A program made the position numbers and the translations under genes. From Oscillospiraceae bacterium (GTDB taxonomy: Bacteria > Bacillota > Clostridia > Saccharofermentanales > Saccharofermentanaceae), in NCBI GenBank assembly GCA_902795955.1, contig CADBNJ010000170.1, positions 1 through 7,123 on the forward strand: a stretch of 7,123 bases of DNA, read 5' to 3'. The notes below the pieces were generated by a model. That model did not search any database. It was not told where the DNA came from and was given only the letters and a program-made list of their open reading frames with translations. Positions within the stretch are counted from its first letter, which is position 1, and the number at the start of each line of letters is the position of its first letter. This document shows, piece by piece, positions 1 to 5,754 of the stretch.

Positions 1-621
1 AGATGTGATCTTCTGCAGAGATCCCTGACCGTCACTTGACAGATACTTGGCATAATCACCGATATTTACCTTATCGGCCAGACCGCCTTCTGACGCCTCT
101 TCTTTTGAGTATACTATTCCGTCTTCGGGAGCTACTACAACAGGATTGTTATAATAGACCATCATCAAATCGATCCTGTTCTCAAGAGATGTCTTACGTG
201 TCTCAAGCTCTTCGATCTGGAAGTCGGTCAGCTTGTCCTTTTTCTTATTCTTCAGAGACTGCTTGACCTGATCGAGCTCATTCTGGAGCTTTACTATTGC
301 ACTTGTGACGGAATCTTTGTTAACTGTTGCGACTATATCGCCCTTGCGGACCGTATCGCCTGCCTTCGCAAGTTTCTCGCCTATCGTTATCTCGGAAGGT
401 ATCTTAAGTTCGATCGAATCCGCAACTGTAATGTTGCCGGCTCCGTCCACCTTCTTGGATATCGATCCCACCGTAACGACTGCCTGGGACGGCTTCATCA
501 TCTGTCTGGCTATGTCTCTGAACCTTCCGGCAAGAAAGACAACGCCGCCGATTATCACGGCGAGTATTACGCCAACAATTATGAGAACTCTTAATGTTTT
601 ATTCTTCTTTCTGCCTGACAT
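1..621 (-). CDS. HlyD/MacA-type membrane fusion (adaptor) protein, N-terminal part
   Basis: The first 207 residues of an adaptor protein of the kind that links an inner-membrane ABC or RND-type exporter to the outside; the C-terminus lies beyond position 1. A basic N-terminus (MSGRKKNK) is followed by one membrane segment at about residues 10-32. Residues 70-104 look like the first half of a lipoyl/barrel-sandwich domain (IPSEITIGEKLAKAGDTVRKGD), 104-155 form a charged helical hairpin arm, and 160-171 (VVVAPEDGIV) begin the returning lipoyl half. This split order is typical of the HlyD/MacA family. The start is firm: an in-frame TAA lies two codons upstream of the ATG. The Shine-Dalgarno is poor (AAGGGA very close to the ATG). 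It lies 86 bp after the CPBP protease gene. In Gram-positives such proteins usually precede a MacB-like ABC transporter, which would fall outside the window. The family call is good; the substrate is unknown. Confidence 0.85.
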   Translation of the reverse strand, partial: MSGRKKNKTLRVLIIVGVILAVIIGGVVFLAGRFRDIARQMMKPSQAVVTVGSISKKVDGAGNITVADSIELKIPSEITIGEKLAKAGDTVRKGDIVATVNKDSVTSAIVKLQNELDQVKQSLKNKKKDKLTDFQIEELETRKTSLENRIDLMMVYYNNPVVVAPEDGIVYSKEEASEGGLADKVNIGDYAKYLSSDGQGSLQKITS

Positions 622-707
622 ATTCCCTTACCCCACTATATAATCAGAATTGAGTATACACTATTGTCTGCAGTAATTGTTCCCGCAAATGCGGCAGACT
701 TGAGATA

Positions 708-1667
708 TCACATGAGGAGCTGAACGAGACACACAAAAAAGCCGATTACCAGGAAGAACACCATCCCTATGGACGATATTCCTTTGGAGATCGCTTTCCT
801 GTCCCCTATGTTGATGTGACGGAACCTGATCACATACAGAATGATCAAAGCCACAAGTGCAATAACCCCGGCGATGTAAACACATGTCCTGTATACAGCC
901 CCGTTCTGGAATGGAGTCAGCAGAAGAACGATCGCATTGTTGCTGAAGTGCACGAGCATTCCCGGCCAGATGTGCCCCGTCATTTCGTAAAGGTAACACA
1001 AAATAAATCCCATGATCCCGGCAAAAACAAACTGGGTCAGATTCATATGCACCATCCCGAATACAAGCGATGATATTACAGCCGCATATCCGAATCCGCC
1101 TTTGCGCAGGTATCTGAACAATACGCCCCGGTAGAACAGTTCTTCAGCTATCGCCGGGAAGACGGCAACAAGAATGAACAATCCTACGGCATGCTCGTTA
1201 TCTGCAAGTGTCATCCCCGCATTGACCTTCGTGCCGGAGATCCGGTTCATCAGAAATCCTGACGATGTAATAACCGCATTGACAGCTATAGTTATAAGCA
1301 GGCATTTTATTATAAGTGCAAAAGATACCTTCCTGCCTGTTATGGGAGCTTGAACGATGTCCCGCTTATAGATGACAAAAAACACCAGAAAGCATACACC
1401 TGCCACCACCTGCATGATTGCCGAAGCCAGATACACGACAAACACGACATTATTCGTATCCGACATCATGCGGTAGAGCCGCTGGATATCAAAACCTCTT
1501 CTTCCGATACCTTCCATCACAAGCAGAGCAAAGAGCACGACTATAGCCCCGATCTGGAACACTGCCTGCTGAATGATCATAAGCACACCGACACGGTTGG
1601 CACACTGCTCGTACGGGCGGTATTTGATCCTTTCCATCATCTTCTGATATCTTACGTCATTTTCCAT
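708..1667 (-). CDS. CPBP family intramembrane glutamic-type protease (CAAX protease/bacteriocin-processing family)
   Basis: A multipass membrane protein of about 319 residues carrying all three signatures of the CPBP (Rce1-like, formerly CAAX/ABI) family. Numbered from the ATG at 1667, motif 1 is EELFYR with E175, E176 and R180, motif 2 is FGMVH with F203 and H207, and motif 3 is HFSNN with H240 and N244. Several strongly hydrophobic stretches surround them, and a final membrane helix ends at the C-terminus. The catalytic set looks intact. Family members cleave prenylated proteins in eukaryotes; in bacteria they process peptides, give bacteriocin self-immunity or act in envelope regulation, and the substrate here cannot be read. 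The start is uncertain: ATG at 1667 or TTG at 1673, two codons earlier, neither with a good Shine-Dalgarno. A GAGG overlapping the stop of the upstream gene is over 30 bp away. It follows the zinc-ribbon gene by 35 bp, so co-transcription is likely. Confidence 0.9.
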   Translation of the reverse strand: MENDVRYQKMMERIKYRPYEQCANRVGVLMIIQQAVFQIGAIVVLFALLVMEGIGRRGFDIQRLYRMMSDTNNVVFVVYLASAIMQVVAGVCFLVFFVIYKRDIVQAPITGRKVSFALIIKCLLITIAVNAVITSSGFLMNRISGTKVNAGMTLADNEHAVGLFILVAVFPAIAEELFYRGVLFRYLRKGGFGYAAVISSLVFGMVHMNLTQFVFAGIMGFILCYLYEMTGHIWPGMLVHFSNNAIVLLLTPFQNGAVYRTCVYIAGVIALVALIILYVIRFRHINIGDRKAISKGISSIGMVFFLVIGFFVCLVQLLM

Positions 1668-1702
1668 TGTCAAAATATGCCGGGTCTGAAATGCCCGTTA
1701 CC

Positions 1703-3010
1703 TCACTCTTTGATCCTCTTCATCACAGAGACAAACTTGTCTTTCTTCTTGATGACCGGCTTTTTTGTTCCGTCATAATACTGCTCTACTTTGGGCGGCG
1801 GATCGATCGGATTCTGAGATATATTCGAGATGTGTCTCCATTTCCTGGTGAACGCTCCTACCACCAACAGCATGAGTGATATTCCGGCCATCATGATAAT
1901 ACCTGTAAGCTGGAAAGTGCTTCCCATCTTCCTCAGCGCGTCTCTCGACAGGATAAAAGGCATGATGAACGGACTTAATGTCAGGAAAAGAAGAGGGATC
2001 AGCGGGAGCACCAGCCTGAGCAGGATCACCTTGGACAGAGCCATACTGCGCTTCCTCTTGCTGAAAGGCAGATCTCCGCACACTTCGCCCGTCTGCCCGT
2101 TGATCGCAAAGCCGTAATTGACGTCTTCATATTTATAGTTCATGAACCACACCGGCAGCAGCGCATAGCTGTGCTTGAAGTCCGTCGCATTGGAATAGCC
2201 CGTACTGAACTTGACCTCCTCATACTCGCTGCACGACATGAGCTTGACCGCCTCTTCGGCATATCTCTTGGTCCTGCTGGACACATTCTCGCTCAATTCA
2301 AGCGGCGTCTGGTCATATCTCTCCGCATAGAAACCCGGCAGATAGCTGTCTTTGTACTCAACCATCTCGGAGTAATCGAAAGGCTCCACTGCCGCCATCA
2401 GCCTGTTGCTGATCTTCCTCGACCCGTCGAAAGGCACTCTCGACAGATAGAACGTCAGCCTCCTCTCAAGCGCAAACACGGCAAGGTTGTCATTCTGCGG
2501 AACATATCCCGTACCGTAGAACTCCGCCTCACACTTACAGTCAACAAGCCAGAACGGAACATAGAGCCCCGTCAATTTATTGATATTCTCCTCGCTGGTA
2601 AAATCATCCGGAATGTACTTATTCGTCGATGCCCACTCTATGAACTTGCTTCTTGCCTCATCCTTTGTAACCTTGAAAGGAAGGATGTAATCGGGCTTAA
2701 ACTCCTTGGTAAGCCTTCTGGCAGCCAGAGCAGGCGATCCGCAGAAACAACATATAGATGACGATGTATTCTCGTCTGTTATAACTACCGCACCGCACGA
2801 TGAGCATACGATCTCATGTCGGGGATCATCGGTCTTGGCATCACTCTCTGCTTCCACCCTGCTGAAGACATCAAGCGCCTCGAGCACATCAGGATTATAG
2901 GATGAGCCGCAGAACTTGCAGTTAAGCTGGCGGGTAGACGTATCATAGAAAAGATTGCCTGAACAACCCGGACATTTATATGTATCCGCTAAAGCATCCC
3001 AGTTAGACAT
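1703..3010 (-). CDS. Double zinc-ribbon (TFIIB-type) membrane protein, YdjG-like
   Basis: A 435-residue protein with two N-terminal four-cysteine zinc ribbons, C13/C16...C31/C34 and C69/C72...C87/C90, each in CxxC pairs. A long soluble middle follows; it includes LPVWFMNYKYE near residue 285 and FAINGQTGEVCGDLP near 301-315, motifs I recognise from this zinc-ribbon family. Two membrane segments lie near 326-354 and 366-387, followed by a basic tail. Such proteins are often mislabelled as PriA-like helicase because of the zinc ribbon, but no helicase motif is present. The closest named relative I can suggest is Bacillus subtilis YdjG, a membrane protein of the pspA-ydjGHI cluster that takes part in the PspA envelope-stress complex. 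That assignment is from remembered architecture, not a search. The ATG is one base after the stop of the DUF47 gene (TGA-T-ATG), indicating translational coupling. The molecular function is unknown. Confidence 0.8.
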   Translation of the reverse strand: MSNWDALADTYKCPGCSGNLFYDTSTRQLNCKFCGSSYNPDVLEALDVFSRVEAESDAKTDDPRHEIVCSSCGAVVITDENTSSSICCFCGSPALAARRLTKEFKPDYILPFKVTKDEARSKFIEWASTNKYIPDDFTSEENINKLTGLYVPFWLVDCKCEAEFYGTGYVPQNDNLAVFALERRLTFYLSRVPFDGSRKISNRLMAAVEPFDYSEMVEYKDSYLPGFYAERYDQTPLELSENVSSRTKRYAEEAVKLMSCSEYEEVKFSTGYSNATDFKHSYALLPVWFMNYKYEDVNYGFAINGQTGEVCGDLPFSKRKRSMALSKVILLRLVLPLIPLLFLTLSPFIMPFILSRDALRKMGSTFQLTGIIMMAGISLMLLVVGAFTRKWRHISNISQNPIDPPPKVEQYYDGTKKPVIKKKDKFVSVMKRIKE

Positions 3011-3011
3011 A

Positions 3012-3632
3012 TCAGTAATATGAGATTATGAACAGATAACACTTCTCTGACAACGTCTCAAAGGATTCAAAGAGAACCTTGAATGCATCATATATAGCCT
3101 TGCTTCTAATTAATTCAACTGCATCTATATTTCCCGAGAACAACTCAAGAATGGCATCATCGTAATACTTGCAGTATTTGGACTTATACTTATCAAGTGA
3201 AGCTACATCCCTGAGGATGAGACTGGAAGGTGCCTTGTCCCTGAGATAGATAACAATATCCTGAGTCATTCTGCTTGCACCGTAAAGGGCAGTCGAACAC
3301 TCAGACAGCAGCTCGCCTGAAGTCGTGACGTTATACCTGACAAAAGAATTAGCCAATTCCTCAAAGCAATCAGTAATCTGCTCAAGCGCCTTGACGACCT
3401 CAAGCAGCGCAACCGCATCCGGATCGCTCATCAGCTTATGCTCCAGGAAATAGAACCCGAGGTTATGGAATGACTCATCCGCATTGGACTCAAAAGAAGC
3501 GATCCTTCTTGAGATAGGCACGCGCTCATCAATGTAATCGCACAACTCAACAAGAGCATCGCACTGCTCTGTAATAGTATTTGCCAAATTAACGGCACAA
3601 TCGAAGATTATGTTACGATCTGCGTCTCTCAT
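3012..3632 (-). CDS. DUF47 family (PhoU-like) helical protein, orphan
   Basis: A 206-residue, almost wholly helical protein matching the DUF47/PhoU-like pattern. It has RRIASFESNADESFH at about residues 42-56 (the family's E-x-x-AD-x-x-H turn), the central DAVALLEVVKALEQITDCFEEL run at 72-93, FVRYNV at 97-102, and a C-terminal LFSGNIDAVELIRSKAIYDA block at 164-183 like the family's LF...D...II..K..Y pattern. DUF47 proteins normally accompany a PiT-type phosphate permease and are thought to modulate it. No permease is present here, and the partner is instead a zinc-ribbon membrane protein one base downstream. The start is well supported: AGGTGG lies 9 bases before the ATG and an extended -10 promoter lies just upstream. 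It is probably the first gene of its operon. Domain assignment is fairly secure; a role in phosphate control is only a family-based possibility. Confidence 0.78.
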   Translation of the reverse strand: MRDADRNIIFDCAVNLANTITEQCDALVELCDYIDERVPISRRIASFESNADESFHNLGFYFLEHKLMSDPDAVALLEVVKALEQITDCFEELANSFVRYNVTTSGELLSECSTALYGASRMTQDIVIYLRDKAPSSLILRDVASLDKYKSKYCKYYDDAILELFSGNIDAVELIRSKAIYDAFKVLFESFETLSEKCYLFIISYY

Positions 3633-3639
3633 TATTCCA

Positions 3640-3650
3640 AACCACCTGAT
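3640..3650 (-). promoter_or_regulatory. Ribosome binding site of the DUF47 gene
   Basis: On the minus strand the sequence AGGTGG sits 9 bases ahead of the ATG at 3632. It differs from AGGAGG by one base and fixes the start of the DUF47 gene. Confidence 0.7.
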
Positions 3651-3660
3651 TGATGTATTT

Positions 3661-3669
3661 ATTATAACA
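3661..3669 (-). promoter_or_regulatory. Extended -10 promoter for the DUF47 / zinc-ribbon / CPBP cluster
   Basis: The minus strand reads TGTTATAAT, a perfect -10 hexamer with a TGn extension, about 30 bp upstream of the DUF47 ATG. The position 17 bp further upstream (3684-3689, CTTTTC) is a poor -35, which is common for extended -10 promoters. Transcription would begin near 3653-3655, leaving a leader of about 20 bases that holds only the ribosome binding site. This is inferred from motif match and position. Confidence 0.6.
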
Positions 3670-3834
3670 GATTAATATGTCAGGAAAAGGATATTTTTTA
3701 CAGTACTTATCGTAAATCGGATAAATCCTTACCCGGAGCTTCAGAAATGATGCTGCGTCCTGTTTCCGCAAGCTGATAAGATGGAGCCGGCAACAGGTTG
3801 GAAGATCGACATGTTAACTCAGTTCACTGCCTTG

Positions 3835-3889
3835 AATGTACCCGTAAACCTGCACGGGAAGCCGGTCAGTGCGGAAAAACGGGTACATT
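3835..3889. repeat. 55-bp nested palindrome, possible transposable-element end
   Basis: Outer arms AATGTACCCGT (3835-3845) and ACGGGTACATT (3879-3889) are perfect 11-bp inverted repeats. Inside, CTGCAC (3850-3855) pairs with GTGCGG (3869-3874) through five Watson-Crick pairs and one T-G pair, leaving a symmetric 4+4 A-rich internal loop and a 13-base apical loop. No T-run follows on either strand, so it is not an intrinsic terminator. The minus-strand pattern TGTACCCGTTTTTCCGCACTG resembles, from memory, the GTAC-plus-T-run ends of IS21-family elements in Clostridia. No transposase fragment is recognisable beside it, so this would be a solo or decayed end. Confidence 0.5.
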
Positions 3890-3920
3890 TGATGGCCCGC
3901 TACAGTCACTTTATTCATCA

Positions 3921-3944
3921 TCTTAACTTAAAGAACAGCACACC
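3921..3944 (+). repeat. Degenerate direct repeat, copy 1 (24 bp)
   Basis: TCTTAACTTAAAGAACAG followed by CACACC. It matches copy 2 at 4162-4193 except for one C/T change and the absence of 8 bases. The missing stretch in copy 2 lies between two GAACA words, so copy 1 looks like a slippage deletion product of the longer form. Confidence 0.55.
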
Positions 3945-4020
3945 ACGATTTCATTAAGTTATGACAATGAGTTCTGAAGGAAGAGTTTTGATGCGCTCGC
4001 AGACTATTTGTGTTTAAAAC

Positions 4021-4069
4021 TTCCCCATATAATTGAAAATCTTGTCTGATTTTTAGTCTGAATGGGGAA
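4021..4069. repeat. Inverted repeat unit 1 (TTCCCCAT...ATGGGGAA, 49 bp)
   Basis: Perfect 8-bp arms at 4021-4028 and 4062-4069 enclose a 33-bp AT-rich loop that itself contains GTCTGA twice. The arm and loop lengths equal those of unit 2, and the units are 61 bp apart start to start. Confidence 0.6.
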
Positions 4070-4081
4070 ATCTGACCATTA

Positions 4082-4130
4082 TTCCCCATTTTTGATGAAA
4101 ACGAACACTTTTGTTAAACGAAATGGGGAA
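4082..4130. repeat. Inverted repeat unit 2 (TTCCCCATT...AATGGGGAA, 49 bp)
   Basis: Perfect 9-bp arms at 4082-4090 and 4122-4130. The 8-bp core is the same as in unit 1, and the spacing between cores is again 33 bp. The loop sequence differs largely from unit 1, so the arms and the geometry are conserved while the interior is not. Confidence 0.6.
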
Positions 4131-4161
4131 AGATTTAATTTTGTCAATCTAACAAGAATTG

Positions 4162-4193
4162 TCTTAATTTAAAGAACACCCGAACAGCACACC
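4162..4193 (+). repeat. Degenerate direct repeat, copy 2 (32 bp)
   Basis: The longer form of the 3921-3944 repeat, with TTAATTTAAAGAACA, then CCCGAACA, then GCACACC. It overlaps the left arm and loop of the hairpin at 4174-4203, which copy 1 lacks because of its 8-base deletion. Confidence 0.55.
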
Positions 4194-4203
4194 CCGGGTG
4201 TTC
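4174..4203. repeat. GC-rich hairpin GAACACCCG/CGGGTGTTC
   Basis: Perfect 9-bp arms at 4174-4182 and 4195-4203 with a 12-base loop. On the minus strand the stem is followed by TTTAAATT, a weak T tract, so it could serve as a second, inefficient terminator behind sepF; it may equally be part of a repeat element. Confidence 0.45.
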
Positions 4204-4295
4204 CTCCCGCGTGTTATTTTCGCCAAGAACAGGTCCGTATAAATATATTGAAAATAAATATTTCAAAGCAAATAACACTTATCCCCAAAATTACA

Positions 4296-4326
4296 TAAAA
4301 ATAAGGTGCCTCAACCGAGACACCTT
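4296..4326 (-). terminator. Intrinsic terminator of sepF
   Basis: On the minus strand, starting 24 bp after the sepF stop, AAGGTGTCTC and GAGGCACCTT form a 10-bp stem (one G-T pair) closed by a GGTT loop. An ATTTTTA tract follows directly. Stem, tight loop and T-run together make a textbook Rho-independent terminator. It ends the yggS-sepF region and separates it from the DUF47 cluster. Confidence 0.88.
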
Positions 4327-4350
4327 ACTTCAAATCAAGATTAATCTTTA

Positions 4351-4845
4351 TCAGAGAGCTGATACCTTTGTTCCGCTCTGTGAATCTTCGATCCTGTCAA
4401 CGATAAGCTCAACGTTCTTAGGTGTGCATACGAATGTTGTCTTAACAGGTGTAGGCTCGATCTTGCCGTCGAGAGCATATACAGAACCGCTGATATAGTC
4501 AACAACACGCTGGTTGTTTGCAGAACTTGTGAGGTTGCAGATTACGATGTGACCCTGCTTGATGTGATCGCAAACGATCTGGCTTGTTCTGATATCATAA
4601 GGTGTGAGCATGATAACTGTAGCTGCCTGTGAAGGAACTACGGGTGACTGTACAGCAACGGGGCCTCTGTAAGCCTGCTGTGTCTCCTGATAAGGAACCT
4701 CATCATATGACTGCTCAACTACGGGTTCGTAAGCTGAATCGTCAACGAAATCCTCTGCACCGTACTCTGCGTACTCATCCTCGTACTCTTCGTAAGAATC
4801 TTCCGGTGTGATCATGCTCTTGAAAAAATCTGAAATGCTGCCCAT
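4351..4845 (-). CDS. sepF: Cell division protein SepF
   Basis: A 164-residue SepF. Residues 1-12 (MGSISDFFKSMI) fit the N-terminal amphipathic helix that binds the membrane. Residues 14-60 form a very acidic, tyrosine-rich linker, and about 75-150 form the conserved SepF fold, with TVIMLTPYDI, the GHIVICNL strand and YISGSVYALDG near 117-127, the glycine-containing signature of the dimer interface. SepF binds the FtsZ C-terminal tail, anchors and bundles FtsZ at the division site and can act alongside or instead of FtsA. The start is firm: AAGGAGG lies 9 bases before the ATG. A likely promoter lies at 4898-4926 and an intrinsic terminator follows, so sepF can be expressed alone even though it follows yggS in the same direction. 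The ylmG, ylmH and divIVA genes often found after it are not present. Confidence 0.95.
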   Translation of the reverse strand: MGSISDFFKSMITPEDSYEEYEDEYAEYGAEDFVDDSAYEPVVEQSYDEVPYQETQQAYRGPVAVQSPVVPSQAATVIMLTPYDIRTSQIVCDHIKQGHIVICNLTSSANNQRVVDYISGSVYALDGKIEPTPVKTTFVCTPKNVELIVDRIEDSQSGTKVSAL

Positions 4846-4850
4846 GTTTT

Positions 4851-4860
4851 ATTTCCTCCT
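4851..4860 (-). promoter_or_regulatory. Strong ribosome binding site of sepF
   Basis: The minus strand reads AGGAGG 9 bases before the sepF ATG, a full match to the Shine-Dalgarno consensus and the best site in the window. Confidence 0.85.
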
Positions 4861-4897
4861 TGTTTTTGTCCCACCAGGACTTGTGAAATATGTTCTA

Positions 4898-4926
4898 ACT
4901 ATACAAATATCTCCCTGAGGAATCAA
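4898..4926 (-). promoter_or_regulatory. SigA-type promoter of sepF
   Basis: The minus strand carries TTGATT (4921-4926), a 17-bp spacer and TATAGT (4898-4903), i.e. 4/6 and 5/6 matches to the housekeeping consensus with ideal spacing. Transcription would start near 4891, giving a leader of about 45 bases. This is a motif-based inference. Confidence 0.55.
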
Positions 4927-4972
4927 TAAAATTGGACTTAATGTCAAGTAACTAAAACATAAGAAATATTCC

Positions 4973-5000
4973 TGTAACATTTGTGTGTATCATTGTTACA
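4973..5000. repeat. Inverted repeat TGTAACA-N14-TGTTACA between yggS and sepF
   Basis: Perfect 7-bp arms at 4973-4979 and 4994-5000, starting 13 bp after the yggS stop and lying upstream of the sepF -35. The stem is too AT-rich for a good terminator and lacks a clean T-run. It could be a binding site for a dimeric regulator of sepF or a weak 3' hairpin for yggS. Confidence 0.35.
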
Positions 5001-5012
5001 TAACGAGCAAAA

Positions 5013-5753
5013 TCAGGCGTTCCCGAGATACTTTGCGCGGTCTCCGAATATTGCGGTTCCGATCCTGATATGGGTCGCACCCTCCATTATGGCATACCTG
5101 TAATCCTGGCTCATTCCCATCGAGAGCACATTCCAGCAGGACGGATCGGGCACTTCGCTCTTCAACTTGTCAAAAAGCTTATATGTATCGGCAAAAACAG
5201 TTCTTGCCTGCCCATCGTATTCCTGGATCGGCGCCATTGTCATCAATCCGTGAAGTCTGATACCTTCCAGTGCCCCTGTTTGCTCTATAACGCTCTTCAT
5301 CTCGCTTGGAGCAAATCCGTGCTTGCTCTCCTCACCTGACACATTGACCTGGAGCAGTATATCGGTGATAACATTGTTACAAACAGAGCGTTTGCTTATC
5401 TCTTCGGCAAGTTCCACAGTGTTGACCGAATGTATCAGATGAGTCTTGCCTATGAGATACTTGACCTTGTTCTTCTGCAATGTGCCTATCATGTGCCAGT
5501 TGGGCCTAAGTCCTTCTCCGGCAAGTATGTCTATCTTGGAAGTCAGATCCTGCACCTTGTTCTCGCCAAGATCCGTGAGGCCTTCAAGGTAAGCTGCCGC
5601 TGCGCACTCCCAGGGAAAAACCTTGGACACGCCTATGAGAGTGATCTCATCCGCTGACCTGCCGCACGCGCTGCATGCATCTGATATGCTCTCTCTAACC
5701 GCCTTGATCCTCCCGGCAAATCCCGGACGAAGATTCCCGATCATCTCCTGCAT
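5013..5753 (-). CDS. yggS: YggS/PLPBP family pyridoxal 5'-phosphate homeostasis protein
   Basis: A full-length 246-residue member of the YggS/YlmE/PROSC family, which binds pyridoxal 5'-phosphate on a single alanine-racemase-like barrel and buffers vitamin B6 without a known catalytic reaction. K44 in GVSKVFPWE is the expected PLP-binding lysine. Other hallmarks are LGENKVQD at 62-69, NWHMIGTLQKNK at 85-96, LLQVNVSGEESKHGF at 133-147, LHGLMTMAP at 167-175 and LSMGMSQDYRYAI...IRIGTAIFGDR at 210-239, which holds the phosphate-binding region. The ATG lies one base after the stop of the HlyD-like gene (TAA-T-ATG), and AGGTGG sits 6 bases before it, inside the end of that gene, so the two are translationally coupled. 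In Bacillus this gene is ylmE and also precedes sepF. Confidence 0.95.
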   Translation of the reverse strand: MQEMIGNLRPGFAGRIKAVRESISDACSACGRSADEITLIGVSKVFPWECAAAAYLEGLTDLGENKVQDLTSKIDILAGEGLRPNWHMIGTLQKNKVKYLIGKTHLIHSVNTVELAEEISKRSVCNNVITDILLQVNVSGEESKHGFAPSEMKSVIEQTGALEGIRLHGLMTMAPIQEYDGQARTVFADTYKLFDKLKSEVPDPSCWNVLSMGMSQDYRYAIMEGATHIRIGTAIFGDRAKYLGNA

Positions 5754-5754
5754 A

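Larger units (their letters stand above)
3690..4295. other. Gene-free, repeat-rich intergenic stretch
   Basis: About 600 bp between the sepF terminator and the DUF47 promoter with no convincing coding region in either direction. It holds several independent symmetric structures: a 55-bp nested palindrome (3835-3889), an 8-bp inverted repeat TAACTTAA/TTAAGTTA (3924-3931 and 3954-3961), two matched 49-bp inverted repeats (4021-4130), a 9-bp stem hairpin (4174-4203) and a degenerate direct repeat. The part from about 3990 to 4170 is markedly more AT-rich than the flanking genes. I saw no tRNA-like cloverleaf, rRNA fragment or known riboswitch core. Decayed mobile or repeat sequence is the simplest reading; an unknown small RNA is not excluded. 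Confidence 0.6.

Noticed and set aside
1350..1778. Plus-strand open frame of 142 codons
   Set aside because: It lies opposite the CPBP and zinc-ribbon genes, is rich in His and Asp from antisense codons, and has no recognisable domain.
2171..2761. Plus-strand open frame of 196 codons
   Set aside because: It is wholly antisense to the zinc-ribbon gene, whose cysteine motifs and membrane segments are convincing; the antisense product shows no family features.
1703..3010. PriA-like helicase annotation for the zinc-ribbon protein
   Set aside because: There is no Walker A or helicase motif; only the zinc ribbons are shared, and two membrane segments are present.
4028..4033. TATAAT on the plus strand
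   Set aside because: It has no good -35 and no gene downstream on that strand; it probably reflects AT-rich DNA inside an inverted repeat.
4021..4130. Possible CRISPR array
   Set aside because: There are only two units, the conserved parts are 8-9 bp arms with no full repeat, and no cas gene is nearby.
4211..4498. Plus-strand open frame entering sepF from the intergenic region
   Set aside because: It overlaps the sepF terminator and 3' end in antisense and has no ribosome binding site or recognisable domain.
4942..4947. Perfect TTGACA (-35) on the minus strand upstream of sepF
   Set aside because: No acceptable -10 hexamer lies 16-18 bp downstream; the TTGATT/TATAGT pair is better placed.
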